A stretch of 64,000 bases of DNA from Edaphobacter sp. (GCF_028283685.1 NZ_JAPWKF010000010.1:248001-312000), one strand, 5' to 3'; positions 26,871-35,449 are shown, counted from the stretch's first letter. A program made the numbers and translations. The notes: generated by a model from the letters alone, not told the origin.

Positions 26871-28159
26871 AGCTGGCTGCTCTCCGGCGTCTCGGTAGGA
26901 GGTGGCTGGTGCGAGATGACGATCTTGCTCTTGTCCTGCAGCTTGTCGAAGCTGCTGTTCGCCACCACTGCGCCCGCGTTCAGTCCGGTCACCTGGGTAT
27001 GGCCGGACTCGGTCACGCCCTCCTTCACCGGGGTCATCGCCACGGCGGTGTCATGGACGACATACACAAACGCCTTGCTGCCGTTGTGCTGCACCGCCGA
27101 AGACGGCACCAGCGTGACGTTATCCAGCGTCTGCACCAAAAGGCGTGTATTCAGAAACTCGTTGGGATAAAGCGCCATGTCCTTGTTGTCGAACATGGCG
27201 CGCGCCTTCACCGTGCCGGTCGTGGTGTCGATCTGGTTGTCCAGCGTCAGCAGCGTGCCGCTGGCCACCTTAGTCTTGGCCGTGCGGTCATATGCCAGCA
27301 CCGTCAGCTTCTCGCCATGCTTCGAATACCGGGTCACCTGCGCCAGCTGATCCTCGGGCAGGGTGAAGATTACCGTGATCGGCTGTACCTGGGTGACCAC
27401 CGCCAGCGTCGTCGTACCGCCCGCCGTCACCACATTGCCGGGATCGACAAGGCGCAGACCGACGCGGCCCGTGAACGGCGACACGATGTGCGTGTAGCCC
27501 AGCTCAACCTGGTCGTACTGCACCGTGCCTTCGTCGTTCTTGACCGTGCCCTGCTCCTGCAGCACCAGCTTTTCCTGGTCGTCGAGCGTCTGTTTCGGGA
27601 TCGCATTGCGCTTCCATGCCTCGCGATAGCGGTCGCGATCCATGGCGGCCTGCGCGAGCACGCTCTGGTCTTTCTCCAGCGTTCCCTGCGCCTGCAGCAG
27701 CGTCGCCTGGTAGATGCGCGGGTCGATGTCGATCAGCGGATCGCCCTTATGCACCATCTGGCCTTCGCGGTAGTGCACCGCCACCACAACCCCGCTGGCC
27801 TGCGCCAACAATGAGGCCGTGTACACCGGCGTCACCGTGCCGATTGCGTTCAGGTACACGCCGATGTTGCCGTTGGTCGCCGTCGCCGTCGTAATCGTTA
27901 CGGGACCGCCGCCGCCTCTCCGCCCCGAGGCGGGAGCCGCAGCCGTCGGCTTGCGATGCTGCAGCAGCACCACGCCAATGACCAGGAGCAGTGCAATGCC
28001 GATCAGGTAGATGTAGCGCTTGCGGCCGCGCCGCTCTGAAGAATCACCACCCGCATGTTCCGGGAGCTGATGATCGGGACCGATGTGAGACGCACCTAGT
28101 TGCTGATTTGACAAAGTCTTTCCTCGTGACATCCGCCCGACTCCAGGACTCGCTGTCAT
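26867..28159 (-). CDS. mdtA: Periplasmic adaptor (membrane-fusion) subunit of RND pump (MdtA-like)
   Basis: 430 residues: a short cytoplasmic tail, one inner-membrane helix at about 48-66 (YIYLIGIALLLVIGVVLL), then lipoyl/hairpin/beta-barrel domains: ASGVVVAVHYREGQMVHKGD, long coiled-coil LLQAQGTLEKDQSVLAQ, and GYTHIVSPFTGRVGLRLVDPG. First gene of the five-gene operon MFP-RND-RND-OMF-TetR. A GGGAG precedes ATG 28159 closely; ATG 28132 is an alternative start. The operator palindrome at 28172..28189 lies 12 bases upstream. Confidence 0.93.
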   Translation of the reverse strand: MTASPGVGRMSRGKTLSNQQLGASHIGPDHQLPEHAGGDSSERRGRKRYIYLIGIALLLVIGVVLLQHRKPTAAAPASGRRGGGGPVTITTATATNGNIGVYLNAIGTVTPVYTASLLAQASGVVVAVHYREGQMVHKGDPLIDIDPRIYQATLLQAQGTLEKDQSVLAQAAMDRDRYREAWKRNAIPKQTLDDQEKLVLQEQGTVKNDEGTVQYDQVELGYTHIVSPFTGRVGLRLVDPGNVVTAGGTTTLAVVTQVQPITVIFTLPEDQLAQVTRYSKHGEKLTVLAYDRTAKTKVASGTLLTLDNQIDTTTGTVKARAMFDNKDMALYPNEFLNTRLLVQTLDNVTLVPSSAVQHNGSKAFVYVVHDTAVAMTPVKEGVTESGHTQVTGLNAGAVVANSSFDKLQDKSKIVISHQPPPTETPESSQL

Positions 28160-28171
28160 TCACTCCCGGAT

Positions 28172-28189
28172 TTCAAACAGGCGTTTGAA
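28172..28189. promoter_or_regulatory. 18-bp palindromic operator of the RND operon
   Basis: TTCAAACAGGCGTTTGAA: perfect 7-bp arms around a 4-base spacer, 12 bases before the first start codon. Size, symmetry and position match TetR-family operators, and a TetR gene ends the operon. Confidence 0.7.
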
Positions 28190-28335
28190 TCAACCGTACA
28201 GAGATAGACTCGCGATTCCGGATTTTTGTTTCAGCTTTGTTGAAGCCGACGGCGCGCCACGAGACGGCACCCTCTCAAAGCCTCTGAAAGCAAGGCCTTC
28301 GAGTCGTGATACGAAAAACTTATGCAGAACATCGG

Positions 28336-28376
28336 AAAAAAAAGCCGGGTCCCGTGTGACCCACGGGGTACCCAGC
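28336..28376 (-). terminator. Intrinsic terminator of the PLP enzyme/RidA operon
   Basis: On the minus strand a GC-rich stem (CCCGTG / CACGGG core, extended by GGGT / ACCC) at 28344-28376 is followed by a run of eight T. It lies 33 bases past the PLP-enzyme stop. Confidence 0.85.
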
Positions 28377-28409
28377 TTGTAAGAAATATTTGATGCTGAT
28401 TCGGCCGAA

Positions 28410-29780
28410 CTAGACCTTCTTGGCGGCAGAGAAGATCTCCACCAAACGATCGGCGATGTACTTGTCCTCACCCTGCTTCAGCTGCCACACCACGAAGCCG
28501 AACTTCGTCGCGTCCTGCGGGTGACGATGGTGCTCCGGCTGATCCTTGGGAGGATTCGGGTTGCGGCCGCGCATGCCGCCGGCATCCGCGTTCAGGCTGC
28601 CGATGCCTACGGGCTGGGTCTCGGCCAGCTTGTGCATGACCTCCTGCGCCGTGATGTTCAGCTTCGAAGGATCGATCTGCCAGCTGTAGTACGGGGTGAC
28701 GTTGCCCAGCGCCTGCGGGTTGAACTGGCGCGGAAGCGCGGTGACGCCGAACTTCTCAACCGCCTTGGTGATTGTCATGGCGCGCTCGTCGTAGCTCTTG
28801 ATGACGGCGTCGAAGTCCTGATCGACAAAGATCTCCAGTGCCTTGAGAGCGGCGACCAGCGTCTCCTTGCCCACCTTGCAGGCGCGGCCGATACGGTCTT
28901 CCTGCGGGCTCATGTTCATCTGCGCCCAGTGAATCAGCTGCTTCTTGCCGATCAGGAAGCCCGCGGCCTGCGGTCCGCAGATGTCCTTGCCGGCCGAGAA
29001 GGCCACGAAGTCCCAACCCTGCGCCGGGTACTCCCACAGGCGCTCCTTCGGCGGAACGTCGGCCGAAGCGTCGTTGAAGGTGTAGATGTTGTGCGCCTTG
29101 GCGATCTCGATGCACTCCGGGCCGGAGACCTGGCCGCGGTCCGACTGGATGTTGATGAAGTGGATCGCCAGGGTCTTCTCGTTGATGGCCGCGATCATCT
29201 CTTCCTTGGTCTCGACCTCGATCAGCTTCACGCCTGTCTGGCGAACCTGGTGATCGAACGCGTTGCGATGGCCCTTCTGGATGATGACCTCGGTCTTGGG
29301 GAAGCCCGTCAGGTCGGGAACCGTGAGCAGGCGCGGCTCGAGATCCTCGGTCAGCATGCCGGCATATGCGCAGACGATGCCGGCAGCGACGCCGCCCGTC
29401 ACCAGTCCGGTGTAGCCCTCGGGGCTCTTGCAGACGCGCTCGATGAACTTGCCCGCGGCAGCTTCGAGATCGTTGATCATCACGAAGTGCTCGTTGCCCT
29501 GGCGCATAACCTCCATCACCTCGGGCTTCATCACCGAACCGCCGATGACGGTCACGGTGCCGACGATGTTGACCAGCGGCTGTACGCCCAGCTCGGCATA
29601 CACATTGCCGGTCGAACCCAGGCCCTTCTTGATGGGGACAATCGCATGGCCGTCGACGCCCGGCTTCTCGTCCTTCGACATCTTCTCAGCGAGTGCAGCC
29701 TTGGGAGCGAACATGCTGCCCGTTGCAGCACCAAGGGTGGAAAGGAACGACCGTCGATTCAAACCAGACTTAAAACTCAT
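28410..29780 (-). CDS. Tat-exported SelA/DgaE-like PLP-dependent enzyme
   Basis: 456 residues. A twin-arginine signal (NRRSFLSTLGAATG, cut near KAALA-EK) precedes a fold-type-I PLP enzyme of the SelA-like class: INDLEAAAGKFI, TGLVTGGVAAGIV, FNDASADVPP (cofactor Asp) and DFVAFSAGKDICGPQAAG with the likely Schiff-base Lys. SelA proper acts on tRNA in the cytoplasm; relatives such as DgaE are ammonia-lyases on sugar amines. Export with bound cofactor would explain Tat use. Substrate unknown. It is the second gene of an operon, 33 bp after a Tat-exported RidA. Confidence 0.85.
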   Translation of the reverse strand: MSFKSGLNRRSFLSTLGAATGSMFAPKAALAEKMSKDEKPGVDGHAIVPIKKGLGSTGNVYAELGVQPLVNIVGTVTVIGGSVMKPEVMEVMRQGNEHFVMINDLEAAAGKFIERVCKSPEGYTGLVTGGVAAGIVCAYAGMLTEDLEPRLLTVPDLTGFPKTEVIIQKGHRNAFDHQVRQTGVKLIEVETKEEMIAAINEKTLAIHFINIQSDRGQVSGPECIEIAKAHNIYTFNDASADVPPKERLWEYPAQGWDFVAFSAGKDICGPQAAGFLIGKKQLIHWAQMNMSPQEDRIGRACKVGKETLVAALKALEIFVDQDFDAVIKSYDERAMTITKAVEKFGVTALPRQFNPQALGNVTPYYSWQIDPSKLNITAQEVMHKLAETQPVGIGSLNADAGGMRGRNPNPPKDQPEHHRHPQDATKFGFVVWQLKQGEDKYIADRLVEIFSAAKKV

Positions 29781-29813
29781 AACCAGATATCCCTTTCAGT
29801 AGCTTCCTAAACG

Positions 29814-30395
29814 TTAGACTCCGGCAGGCCCTTTGGGCGCTGCAGGTGCGGCCGGGGTCTCCGGCTGCGGATTTACGACCAAGGCACTGCCAACCAGCTC
29901 CACCAGCGAATCACCGGGGATCCACTCCACCGCCATGAAAGCGCGCGAAGGCGCCTTGCCTGGCGAGAAGTACGTTCCGTAGATCTTGTTCAGCGCCTCG
30001 TAATGCTCTTTGTACGCCGTAAACTTTGCGCTGCCGGTTGGCATGGGGATGGAATCAGCATGCGGCAGGCAGATAAAGACCTGCATATTCAGGATGCTGT
30101 CCATGTTCGATCCAGACCGCTCCAGCGACTTCTTCAAAGCGTCCATCGACCGGGTGACATGCTTCTCAAACGGGTCGGTGACCAGGACGTGATCTTCCTT
30201 CGGGTAACCGTCGTTCGATCCCGTTCCTGAGAAGTAATAGATTCCATTGTGGATGCGGTTGCCGAAGCGGCGCGGCACAGGGGTCATCACAGGGGCAGCA
30301 GGAGTCTGCAGGCCAAGAAGCTTTGGGGCTCCCAGTGCTACCGCCGTCATCGAGACAGCCTTTGCAAAGAACCCACGACGAGAGTTGAGCTCCAT
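29814..30395 (-). CDS. Tat-exported RidA (YjgF/UK114) family protein
   Basis: 193 residues from ATG 30395, right after a strong AAGGAGG. Tat-type signal SRRGFFAKAVSMTAVALG. RidA features follow: RIHNGIYYFSGTG, ILNMQVFICLPHAD, and the active-site region PSRAFMAVEWIPGDSLVELV with the conserved Arg; the usual final Glu of VEIE is Val, so catalysis may differ. RidA hydrolyses reactive imines/enamines released by PLP enzymes. Being first in an operon with an exported PLP enzyme, it probably serves that enzyme in the periplasm. A C-terminal Pro/Ala tail is present. Confidence 0.85.
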   Translation of the reverse strand: MELNSRRGFFAKAVSMTAVALGAPKLLGLQTPAAPVMTPVPRRFGNRIHNGIYYFSGTGSNDGYPKEDHVLVTDPFEKHVTRSMDALKKSLERSGSNMDSILNMQVFICLPHADSIPMPTGSAKFTAYKEHYEALNKIYGTYFSPGKAPSRAFMAVEWIPGDSLVELVGSALVVNPQPETPAAPAAPKGPAGV

Positions 30396-30645
30396 TACGC
30401 CTCCTTTCGTATCGCTCCAGCCTCGAAACGGCAAATGGCTGACTGCGGACACAGCACTGTGTTCAGAGATGAAAATGCAGGTGAATTTCAAAGGAAATCG
30501 TACCCCAACGAAGGGGTGCTTTCATTGTGCAGCTTGCAGGAAAAGCTGTCATAGGCCTGAAGACCTAGACGCTCATGCCGCTGCAGGCACCCCTCAACGC
30601 TGCTTTTTCAAATGCTTGATGGGCGAACATATCACCCTCGCGCGA

Positions 30646-30963
30646 TTACTCCTTGGCTGTAATGCGCGACACCCAGAGCTTGCCCAGATAGCCCCACGCC
30701 ATCAAAACCACCAATATGCCCACCGGCAAACCGGCGCGCAGGTAGGAGTCCGCCAGGTCAACCTTGCCGTGAGCCGACGAGTTATAGATCGAGATCGATA
30801 CGATTCCCAAAAACGTCGTCACGAAGAATGCACCGACGCCGATCGCCCCGCCAATAAGCAGGCTGGTGAAGAAACCGAAGTCGCCGATCGGGGCTCCGAA
30901 GAAGGTGGCTGTGCGGCGCGGCGTCCCGGCAATCTGTTCATCGGCGTGCGTCAACTCAGCCAT
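30646..30963 (-). CDS. Small membrane protein of unknown function (105 aa)
   Basis: 105 residues with two hydrophobic helices (about 32-55, LLIGGAIGVGAFFVTTFLGIVSI, and about 77-95) and short charged ends. GAAGGAG and AAGGA motifs precede the ATG. No recognised domain. It is divergent from the next gene and separated by 250 bp from the RidA gene, so not obviously in that operon. Confidence 0.75.
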   Translation of the reverse strand: MAELTHADEQIAGTPRRTATFFGAPIGDFGFFTSLLIGGAIGVGAFFVTTFLGIVSISIYNSSAHGKVDLADSYLRAGLPVGILVVLMAWGYLGKLWVSRITAKE

Positions 30964-31049
30964 CTCGTCCTTACTCCTTCAAGAAACCAGCCAAATCCCG
31001 GTTGAATCTAGGATACGCCTTCCTGGCGCGCGACGTAGAATAGTGCTTC

Positions 31050-31823
31050 ATGGCAGAAGGCGTGCAAAACGGACTGATGAAGGCCGCGCAGGTAGCGCAG
31101 GAGACGGTGGTGCGCCGCGCTCCCAATGGCGTCGCATACGCGGCATTTGGCGATAACTCCTTATCGGACAACGATCTGGAGCGGATGGTCCAGGCCGTCC
31201 CCACGGCTATCGCGGCCGCGCTCTCGCGCAAGGCGTACTACTTTGTGCCGCTCGCGATCACAGAGCGCCGCGCCGGCGAGTCCAGCGACGCCACCCTCGT
31301 CGCCGCCGCCTACACCACCGAACTGGGCGATCAGGCCATTTGTCACCGCAACGTCGCGCTCGATAACGCCGACGGCGTCTTTATCTCCACCCGCCTGCTG
31401 GGCGACCGCTTCGCGCTGGCCTTCGAATTCTTTATCAACGTCGGCCACGCCTTTGTCGACATCGCCGGTGTGCCGGAGATCTTCGAGCAGCTCGCCTGGT
31501 CGCATGCCCTCTCCGACGTTCGCGGCGAGACCTCGCACGATGCCTGGGAGGCACGCCAGCAGTCGCTCGCAGGTGACCGCAGCCAGGGCAAGCCCATCGT
31601 CGACGAACGCGCCAAGACCAACTTCATCTCCAGCGCCTTCTCCGACGCCGTCGCCATCTACCTGCTCTCGCTGGCCATCGACTTCGACTACACCGAGCTG
31701 CGCGAGCGCGAGTACCCGCTGCTGGCGCCGCAACCGCTGGCCGACCGGCTGAAGCTCATCGCCAAGCTCTTCCCGCCCAACCCCGGCTACGAGTTCGCCA
31801 TCAAGTACCGCCGCCGGGCCTGA
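31050..31823 (+). CDS. Conserved-looking protein of unknown function (257 aa)
   Basis: 257 soluble residues, no signal peptide or membrane helix. Notable segments: AYAAFGDNSLSDNDLERM, STRLLGDRFALAFEFFINVGHAFVDIAG (a mostly hydrophobic central helix) and a C-terminal LIAKLFPPNPGYEFAIKY. I do not recognise the family. Codon usage and GC match the neighbours. The 3' end overlaps the convergent VOC gene by 23 bp. Confidence 0.75.
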   Translation: MAEGVQNGLMKAAQVAQETVVRRAPNGVAYAAFGDNSLSDNDLERMVQAVPTAIAAALSRKAYYFVPLAITERRAGESSDATLVAAAYTTELGDQAICHRNVALDNADGVFISTRLLGDRFALAFEFFINVGHAFVDIAGVPEIFEQLAWSHALSDVRGETSHDAWEARQQSLAGDRSQGKPIVDERAKTNFISSAFSDAVAIYLLSLAIDFDYTELREREYPLLAPQPLADRLKLIAKLFPPNPGYEFAIKYRRRA

Positions 31824-32247
31824 GCGCCATCTTGAGTACAGTCGCCCGGTTGACGAGATGCTGCTCCCACTTCGCCTGCTCGATCTCGCCCCACTGCCCC
31901 ACCTCGATACGATAGCCGTCCGGATCGATAAGACTCATCGCCCCGCTGGGCATATAAGGCGGATGCCGGATCTCCGAAGCCGTGATCCCCTGCATGAACA
32001 GCTCCTCGCGCAGAACCTCGAGCTCCGGCGTGTACAGATAGAAGAAGAAGCCCTGTTTCGTCGCCTCGATCTTATGTTCAGCACGCAGAAACATGATCTC
32101 CCCGCTGGCGCAGTGCATCCGCGCCCAGCCGACAGGTCGGCAGCCGTCATCGTCGATCAGGCGAAATCCTAACTTCTCGTAGAACGCAATCGTGCGCTCG
32201 ATCGAGGCAACATGCAGCATCGGGGTGGAGTGAGCCACCTTCGCCAT
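31801..32247 (-). CDS. VOC (glyoxalase/bleomycin-resistance) superfamily protein
   Basis: 148 residues with the two beta-alpha-beta-beta-beta modules of the VOC fold: TPMLHVASIERTIAFYEKLGF at the start and SGAMSLIDPDGYRIEVGQWGE at the end, including the DPDGYRIE strand that carries a metal-binding Glu. Role unknown; family members include lyases, dioxygenases and binding proteins. It follows the Lnt-like gene 23 bp downstream on the same strand and may be co-transcribed. Confidence 0.88.
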   Translation of the reverse strand: MAKVAHSTPMLHVASIERTIAFYEKLGFRLIDDDGCRPVGWARMHCASGEIMFLRAEHKIEATKQGFFFYLYTPELEVLREELFMQGITASEIRHPPYMPSGAMSLIDPDGYRIEVGQWGEIEQAKWEQHLVNRATVLKMALRPGGGT

Positions 32248-32270
32248 AGAGCCTCCTCATTGCGCACACA

Positions 32271-33725
32271 CTATAGGACACGCCGTCTCGTCTGCGCCAG
32301 CCGTAAAAGCGCGATCACCAGTAACGCAATCGCCACCCATGCGAACCAGTCGCCCATCGCCTGATACACCGTGCGATGATGCTCCGCCGGCACATCGACC
32401 AGCAGCGTCGAAAACTCACCCTCCCCGCTGGGCCTCTCCGCGACGATGCGCCCACGCCAGTCGCTGACCGTGAGATAGCCTTTTTTCGCGGAACGCGCGA
32501 TGCTGAAGCCGTCCTCCACTCCGCGCATCACGGCGATGTGCCCATGCCAGCTGCGATCCACCGTAAAGTCCCACGCCGGAACCAGCATCAGTCCTGCTCC
32601 CTCTCTTCCATAACTCCGCGCCGGATCGGCGAAGTCCATGTCCTTGCAGATTGCCACGCCCCATAGCTGGCCCTTGCGCGGCAACGTCACCAGCGTCGTG
32701 CCCGGTGTCAGCGGCGACTCGAACGGCGGCAGCATGTGCTCCTTGTCGTACCGTTCCATCGCCCCCTGCGGTTGATAGACGCGTGCCTCGTTGTACTTTT
32801 TCTCTCCGTCCACATACACAACGCCCGCGACGACGGTCGTTTCGCTCTTATCGGCGAGCGCCTGCAGAATCGCATCGCTCGCCGCCGAGCGGCCTTCGAT
32901 GGTGACCGCGATCTTCTCCGGAATCACAATCGCCTGCGCTCCCTTCTGCACCAGCGCCTGCGAAGCGCTCGCATACTCGGCGAACAGCTTGTCTGTCGGC
33001 GCGAAGGGATCCACCACCGTGCCGCCGCCATGCTGCTTCGCGTCCGAGACCATCAGCCCGACCCGAGCCGTCGCGCCTGCGGGCAGAGCAAGGCGAACCG
33101 CACCGAACGCCAGCACCAGCGCCACTGTTCCAACTCCCACGGCTGCGACCTGCACGGCCCTCTTCGCCGACACCGCACGCAGGTGCCACGCAGCCGCCAG
33201 CGACGACGAAAACAGCAGCAGCACAAACGTCATTCCCCACGGCCCCGTGATCGAGGCCAGCTGCAGAAACGGCAGAAAGCGAAGTTGCGAGTAAGCCAGG
33301 CTCCCCGCCGAGCCATGCGGTGTTAGCAGATTGCGCAGATACTCGACCGCGACCAGCATCGCGGGCAGCGCCATCACGCCGCTCCATACCGCGCCACGCA
33401 GTACCAACACACGAAACAGCAGCACCCCCACAGCAAACATCGCAGCCGCCAGTGCGAAGATGCAGAACCACAACGACACCGGCATCCCGATCGTGTGCGT
33501 GAAGTAGCTCCACATGTTCAGATAGCCCAGCAGCATCGCGGAAAACGCCGCGAACGCCGCTGCCGCCCCTCCGCTGCGCAGCGCGAAGACCAGCACCGGC
33601 AGTGGAGCTAGCCACATCAGCGGCCACCAGGGCTCCAGCCCATTGCCGAAGTAGATCATCAGAGCCGTGATCGCCGTTGCGATAACGCCTTCCACGATGG
33701 TGCGAATCCTGTTAACGGATGCCAT
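32271..33725 (-). CDS. Apolipoprotein N-acyltransferase-like membrane nitrilase
   Basis: 484 residues: six to seven N-terminal helices (PWWPLMWLAPLPVLVFAL, YFTHTIG), then a carbon-nitrogen hydrolase domain. The expected triad is visible as VIPEKI (Glu), YDKEHMLPPFES (Lys) and AICKDMDF (Cys). Typical Lnt has CYE at the nucleophile, so this is a divergent homologue and may acylate lipoproteins or another amine. ATG 33725 lies inside the 3' end of the TetR gene (14-bp overlap), so it is coupled to that regulator. No gene symbol is given because a canonical Lnt may exist elsewhere. Confidence 0.8.
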   Translation of the reverse strand: MASVNRIRTIVEGVIATAITALMIYFGNGLEPWWPLMWLAPLPVLVFALRSGGAAAAFAAFSAMLLGYLNMWSYFTHTIGMPVSLWFCIFALAAAMFAVGVLLFRVLVLRGAVWSGVMALPAMLVAVEYLRNLLTPHGSAGSLAYSQLRFLPFLQLASITGPWGMTFVLLLFSSSLAAAWHLRAVSAKRAVQVAAVGVGTVALVLAFGAVRLALPAGATARVGLMVSDAKQHGGGTVVDPFAPTDKLFAEYASASQALVQKGAQAIVIPEKIAVTIEGRSAASDAILQALADKSETTVVAGVVYVDGEKKYNEARVYQPQGAMERYDKEHMLPPFESPLTPGTTLVTLPRKGQLWGVAICKDMDFADPARSYGREGAGLMLVPAWDFTVDRSWHGHIAVMRGVEDGFSIARSAKKGYLTVSDWRGRIVAERPSGEGEFSTLLVDVPAEHHRTVYQAMGDWFAWVAIALLVIALLRLAQTRRRVL

Positions 33726-34287
33726 AGAGATACCTCGCAAAGGAACGATGACAGAACGAACGGAACTCCGTGGGCGTCATCGCCACACGGCCCCCCAGGT
33801 ACAACATGACCAACCCCTGCATCAGCGCGCCGGTCTGGAAGACGATCTCCCACACATCGTCCTTGGCGAAGAAACCCTCTTCCATCCCCCGCGCAATCAC
33901 ATCAGCTGAGACATTCGCCGTCGGCGAGCGGCGGGCGCGAAAGTCGTCCGGGTACTGTCGCGCGCCTTCGCGCTTTGCCAGAAACATCAGCTCGAACAGC
34001 CGCGGCCGCTCGAAGGCGTAGTCGAGAAAGACATCGAGGATCTTCCGCATCTGGCGATCGTAAGCACCACGCAGCCTGATCGCCTCCAGCCGCGCAGCCA
34101 GCTCGGAGAAACCTTCGTCGGCCAGCGCGTTGAGGATCGCGTCGCGGTTGGAGTAGTGGCGGTAGAGCGCCATCGGCGTCATGCCAATGGCCGTCGCTAC
34201 ACGGCGCATCGTGACACCCTCTACGCCTTCCTTGTCCAACAGCCTCCGGGCGGCGGCGGCAATCTTCTGCGTGGTGGTCATCGTCAT
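33712..34287 (-). CDS. TetR-family regulator coupled to the Lnt-like gene
   Basis: 191 residues; helix-turn-helix EGVTMRRVATAIGMTPMALYRHYSNRD is typical TetR. The stop overlaps the start of the Lnt-like gene, so both are one transcription unit. Two copies of a GTATAC-N3-GTAGAC element lie directly before the start codon (34290..34328) and probably mediate autoregulation; the divergent VOC/TrxC genes could be controlled from the same region. Confidence 0.9.
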   Translation of the reverse strand: MTMTTTQKIAAAARRLLDKEGVEGVTMRRVATAIGMTPMALYRHYSNRDAILNALADEGFSELAARLEAIRLRGAYDRQMRKILDVFLDYAFERPRLFELMFLAKREGARQYPDDFRARRSPTANVSADVIARGMEEGFFAKDDVWEIVFQTGALMQGLVMLYLGGRVAMTPTEFRSFCHRSFARYLYGIR

Positions 34288-34289
34288 AG

Positions 34290-34328
34290 GTCTACGCTGT
34301 ATACCTCGTCTTTGTCTACACCGTATAC
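34290..34328. promoter_or_regulatory. Tandem palindromic operators before the TetR gene
   Basis: GTCTACGCTGTATAC (34290-34304) and GTCTACACCGTATAC (34314-34328) are two copies of an imperfect 15-bp palindrome (GTnTAC-N3-GTAnAC), 24 bp apart. The first ends 3 bases from the TetR start codon. Confidence 0.65.
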
Positions 34329-34511
34329 TTTCGACCTGCTTATGTCACGTCCCCGGTCCTGCCATTCGTCACAAATCCGCCCCGGGCTTCCGTCGCGTGC
34401 ATGGCCGTACGGCCTCGATTCGGAATCCCACTCCACAGATGGACCGTTCAGCAGTAATATCTTTGATCTGGCCGCGCTCCACGCAGCGAGCACGGCGAAG
34501 AGGAGGCCCGG

Positions 34512-34928
34512 ATGCTCTCCAACCGTTCCATGCCCTCGGCAGCCATCATCCCCGAGCTGGCGTATCCCGATCTCGACGAGGCCATCGATTGGATGTCCAG
34601 CGTCTTCGGCTTCACCCTGCGCATCCGCATCGGCGACCACCGCGCCCAGATGACGTTCGACGGCGGAGCCATCATCATCGTCGAGCACCCCCGCGCAGGG
34701 GCCGTCACCCCCATCGCCCACTCGCTGATGGTGCGCGTGCCCGACGTCGAAACGCACTACCAGAACGCCGTCGCGCAGGGAGCGCGCATCATGCGCCCGC
34801 CCGTCACCTACCCCTACGGCGAACGCCAGTACACTGCCGCCGACATGATCGGCCGCACCTGGACCTTCTCCCAGTCCGTCGCCGACGTCGACCCGCGCGA
34901 ATGGGGAGGCGTCCCTGGAACGCTCTAG
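34512..34928 (+). CDS. VOC superfamily (glyoxalase-like) protein
   Basis: 138 residues; GAGG 6-7 bases before ATG. VOC-type strands PELAYPDLDEAIDWMSSVFGF and AADMIGRTWTFSQSV, plus ITFDGG-like central strand (MTFDGGAIIIVEH). Similar to PhnB/glyoxalase-like proteins of unknown substrate. It precedes trxC by 56 bp on the same strand and is divergent from the TetR gene, possibly sharing its control region. Confidence 0.88.
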   Translation: MLSNRSMPSAAIIPELAYPDLDEAIDWMSSVFGFTLRIRIGDHRAQMTFDGGAIIIVEHPRAGAVTPIAHSLMVRVPDVETHYQNAVAQGARIMRPPVTYPYGERQYTAADMIGRTWTFSQSVADVDPREWGGVPGTL

Positions 34929-34984
34929 CCGCGCACCGTTGCCTGCGCACCGAGCATCTAAACAGATCGGAGCGTGAACGAACG

Positions 34985-35422
34985 ATGCCCCTGATCCGAA
35001 CCTGTACCCACTGCGGCCAGAAGAACCGCATCCCCGCAAGCCATCTCGCCGACACCGGCCGCTGCGGCGCCTGCAAGAAGGATCTTTCGCCGGTCGCCGA
35101 ACCCATTCCCGCAGACGTCGCCCTCTTCGACGAGATCGTGCAGAACGCTAAAGTACCCGTGCTGGTCGACTTCTGGGCCGAGTGGTGCGGCCCCTGTCGC
35201 ATGGCTGCCCCGGAGGTCGCGCAGACCGCCGCCAACACCCGTGGCAAAGCAATTGTCGTCAAGGTCGATACCGAGCGCAATCAGGAGCTTTCCGCCCGCT
35301 ACAACGTGCGCGGCATCCCCAACTTCGCCGTCTTTCACGGCGGCAAGCTGGTCTCACAGCAGGCAGGCCTGGTTGGGCATCAGCAGATGGAGCAGTGGCT
35401 CGAGGCCGCAGCGCGTTCCTGA
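34985..35422 (+). CDS. trxC: Thioredoxin 2 (zinc-binding thioredoxin)
   Basis: 145 residues. N-terminal zinc ribbon with Cys7, Cys10, Cys27, Cys30 (CTHCG...CGACKK), then a thioredoxin fold with active site WCGPC (Cys68/Cys71) and cis-Pro loop GIPNFAVF. Reduces cytoplasmic disulfides, usually induced by oxidative stress in enterics. The start at MPLIRTC is the standard one for TrxC. It follows a VOC gene on the same strand. Confidence 0.95.
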   Translation: MPLIRTCTHCGQKNRIPASHLADTGRCGACKKDLSPVAEPIPADVALFDEIVQNAKVPVLVDFWAEWCGPCRMAAPEVAQTAANTRGKAIVVKVDTERNQELSARYNVRGIPNFAVFHGGKLVSQQAGLVGHQQMEQWLEAAARS

Positions 35423-35449
35423 GCGCGCCCCGCAACCGCCAAAACTAGC

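Noticed and set aside
20404..27170. Very long open frames on the plus strand (up to about 950 codons) across the RND genes
   Set aside because: They mirror the RND genes on the other strand, have Arg/His/Asp-rich nonsense composition and no domain; typical antisense openness of high-GC DNA.
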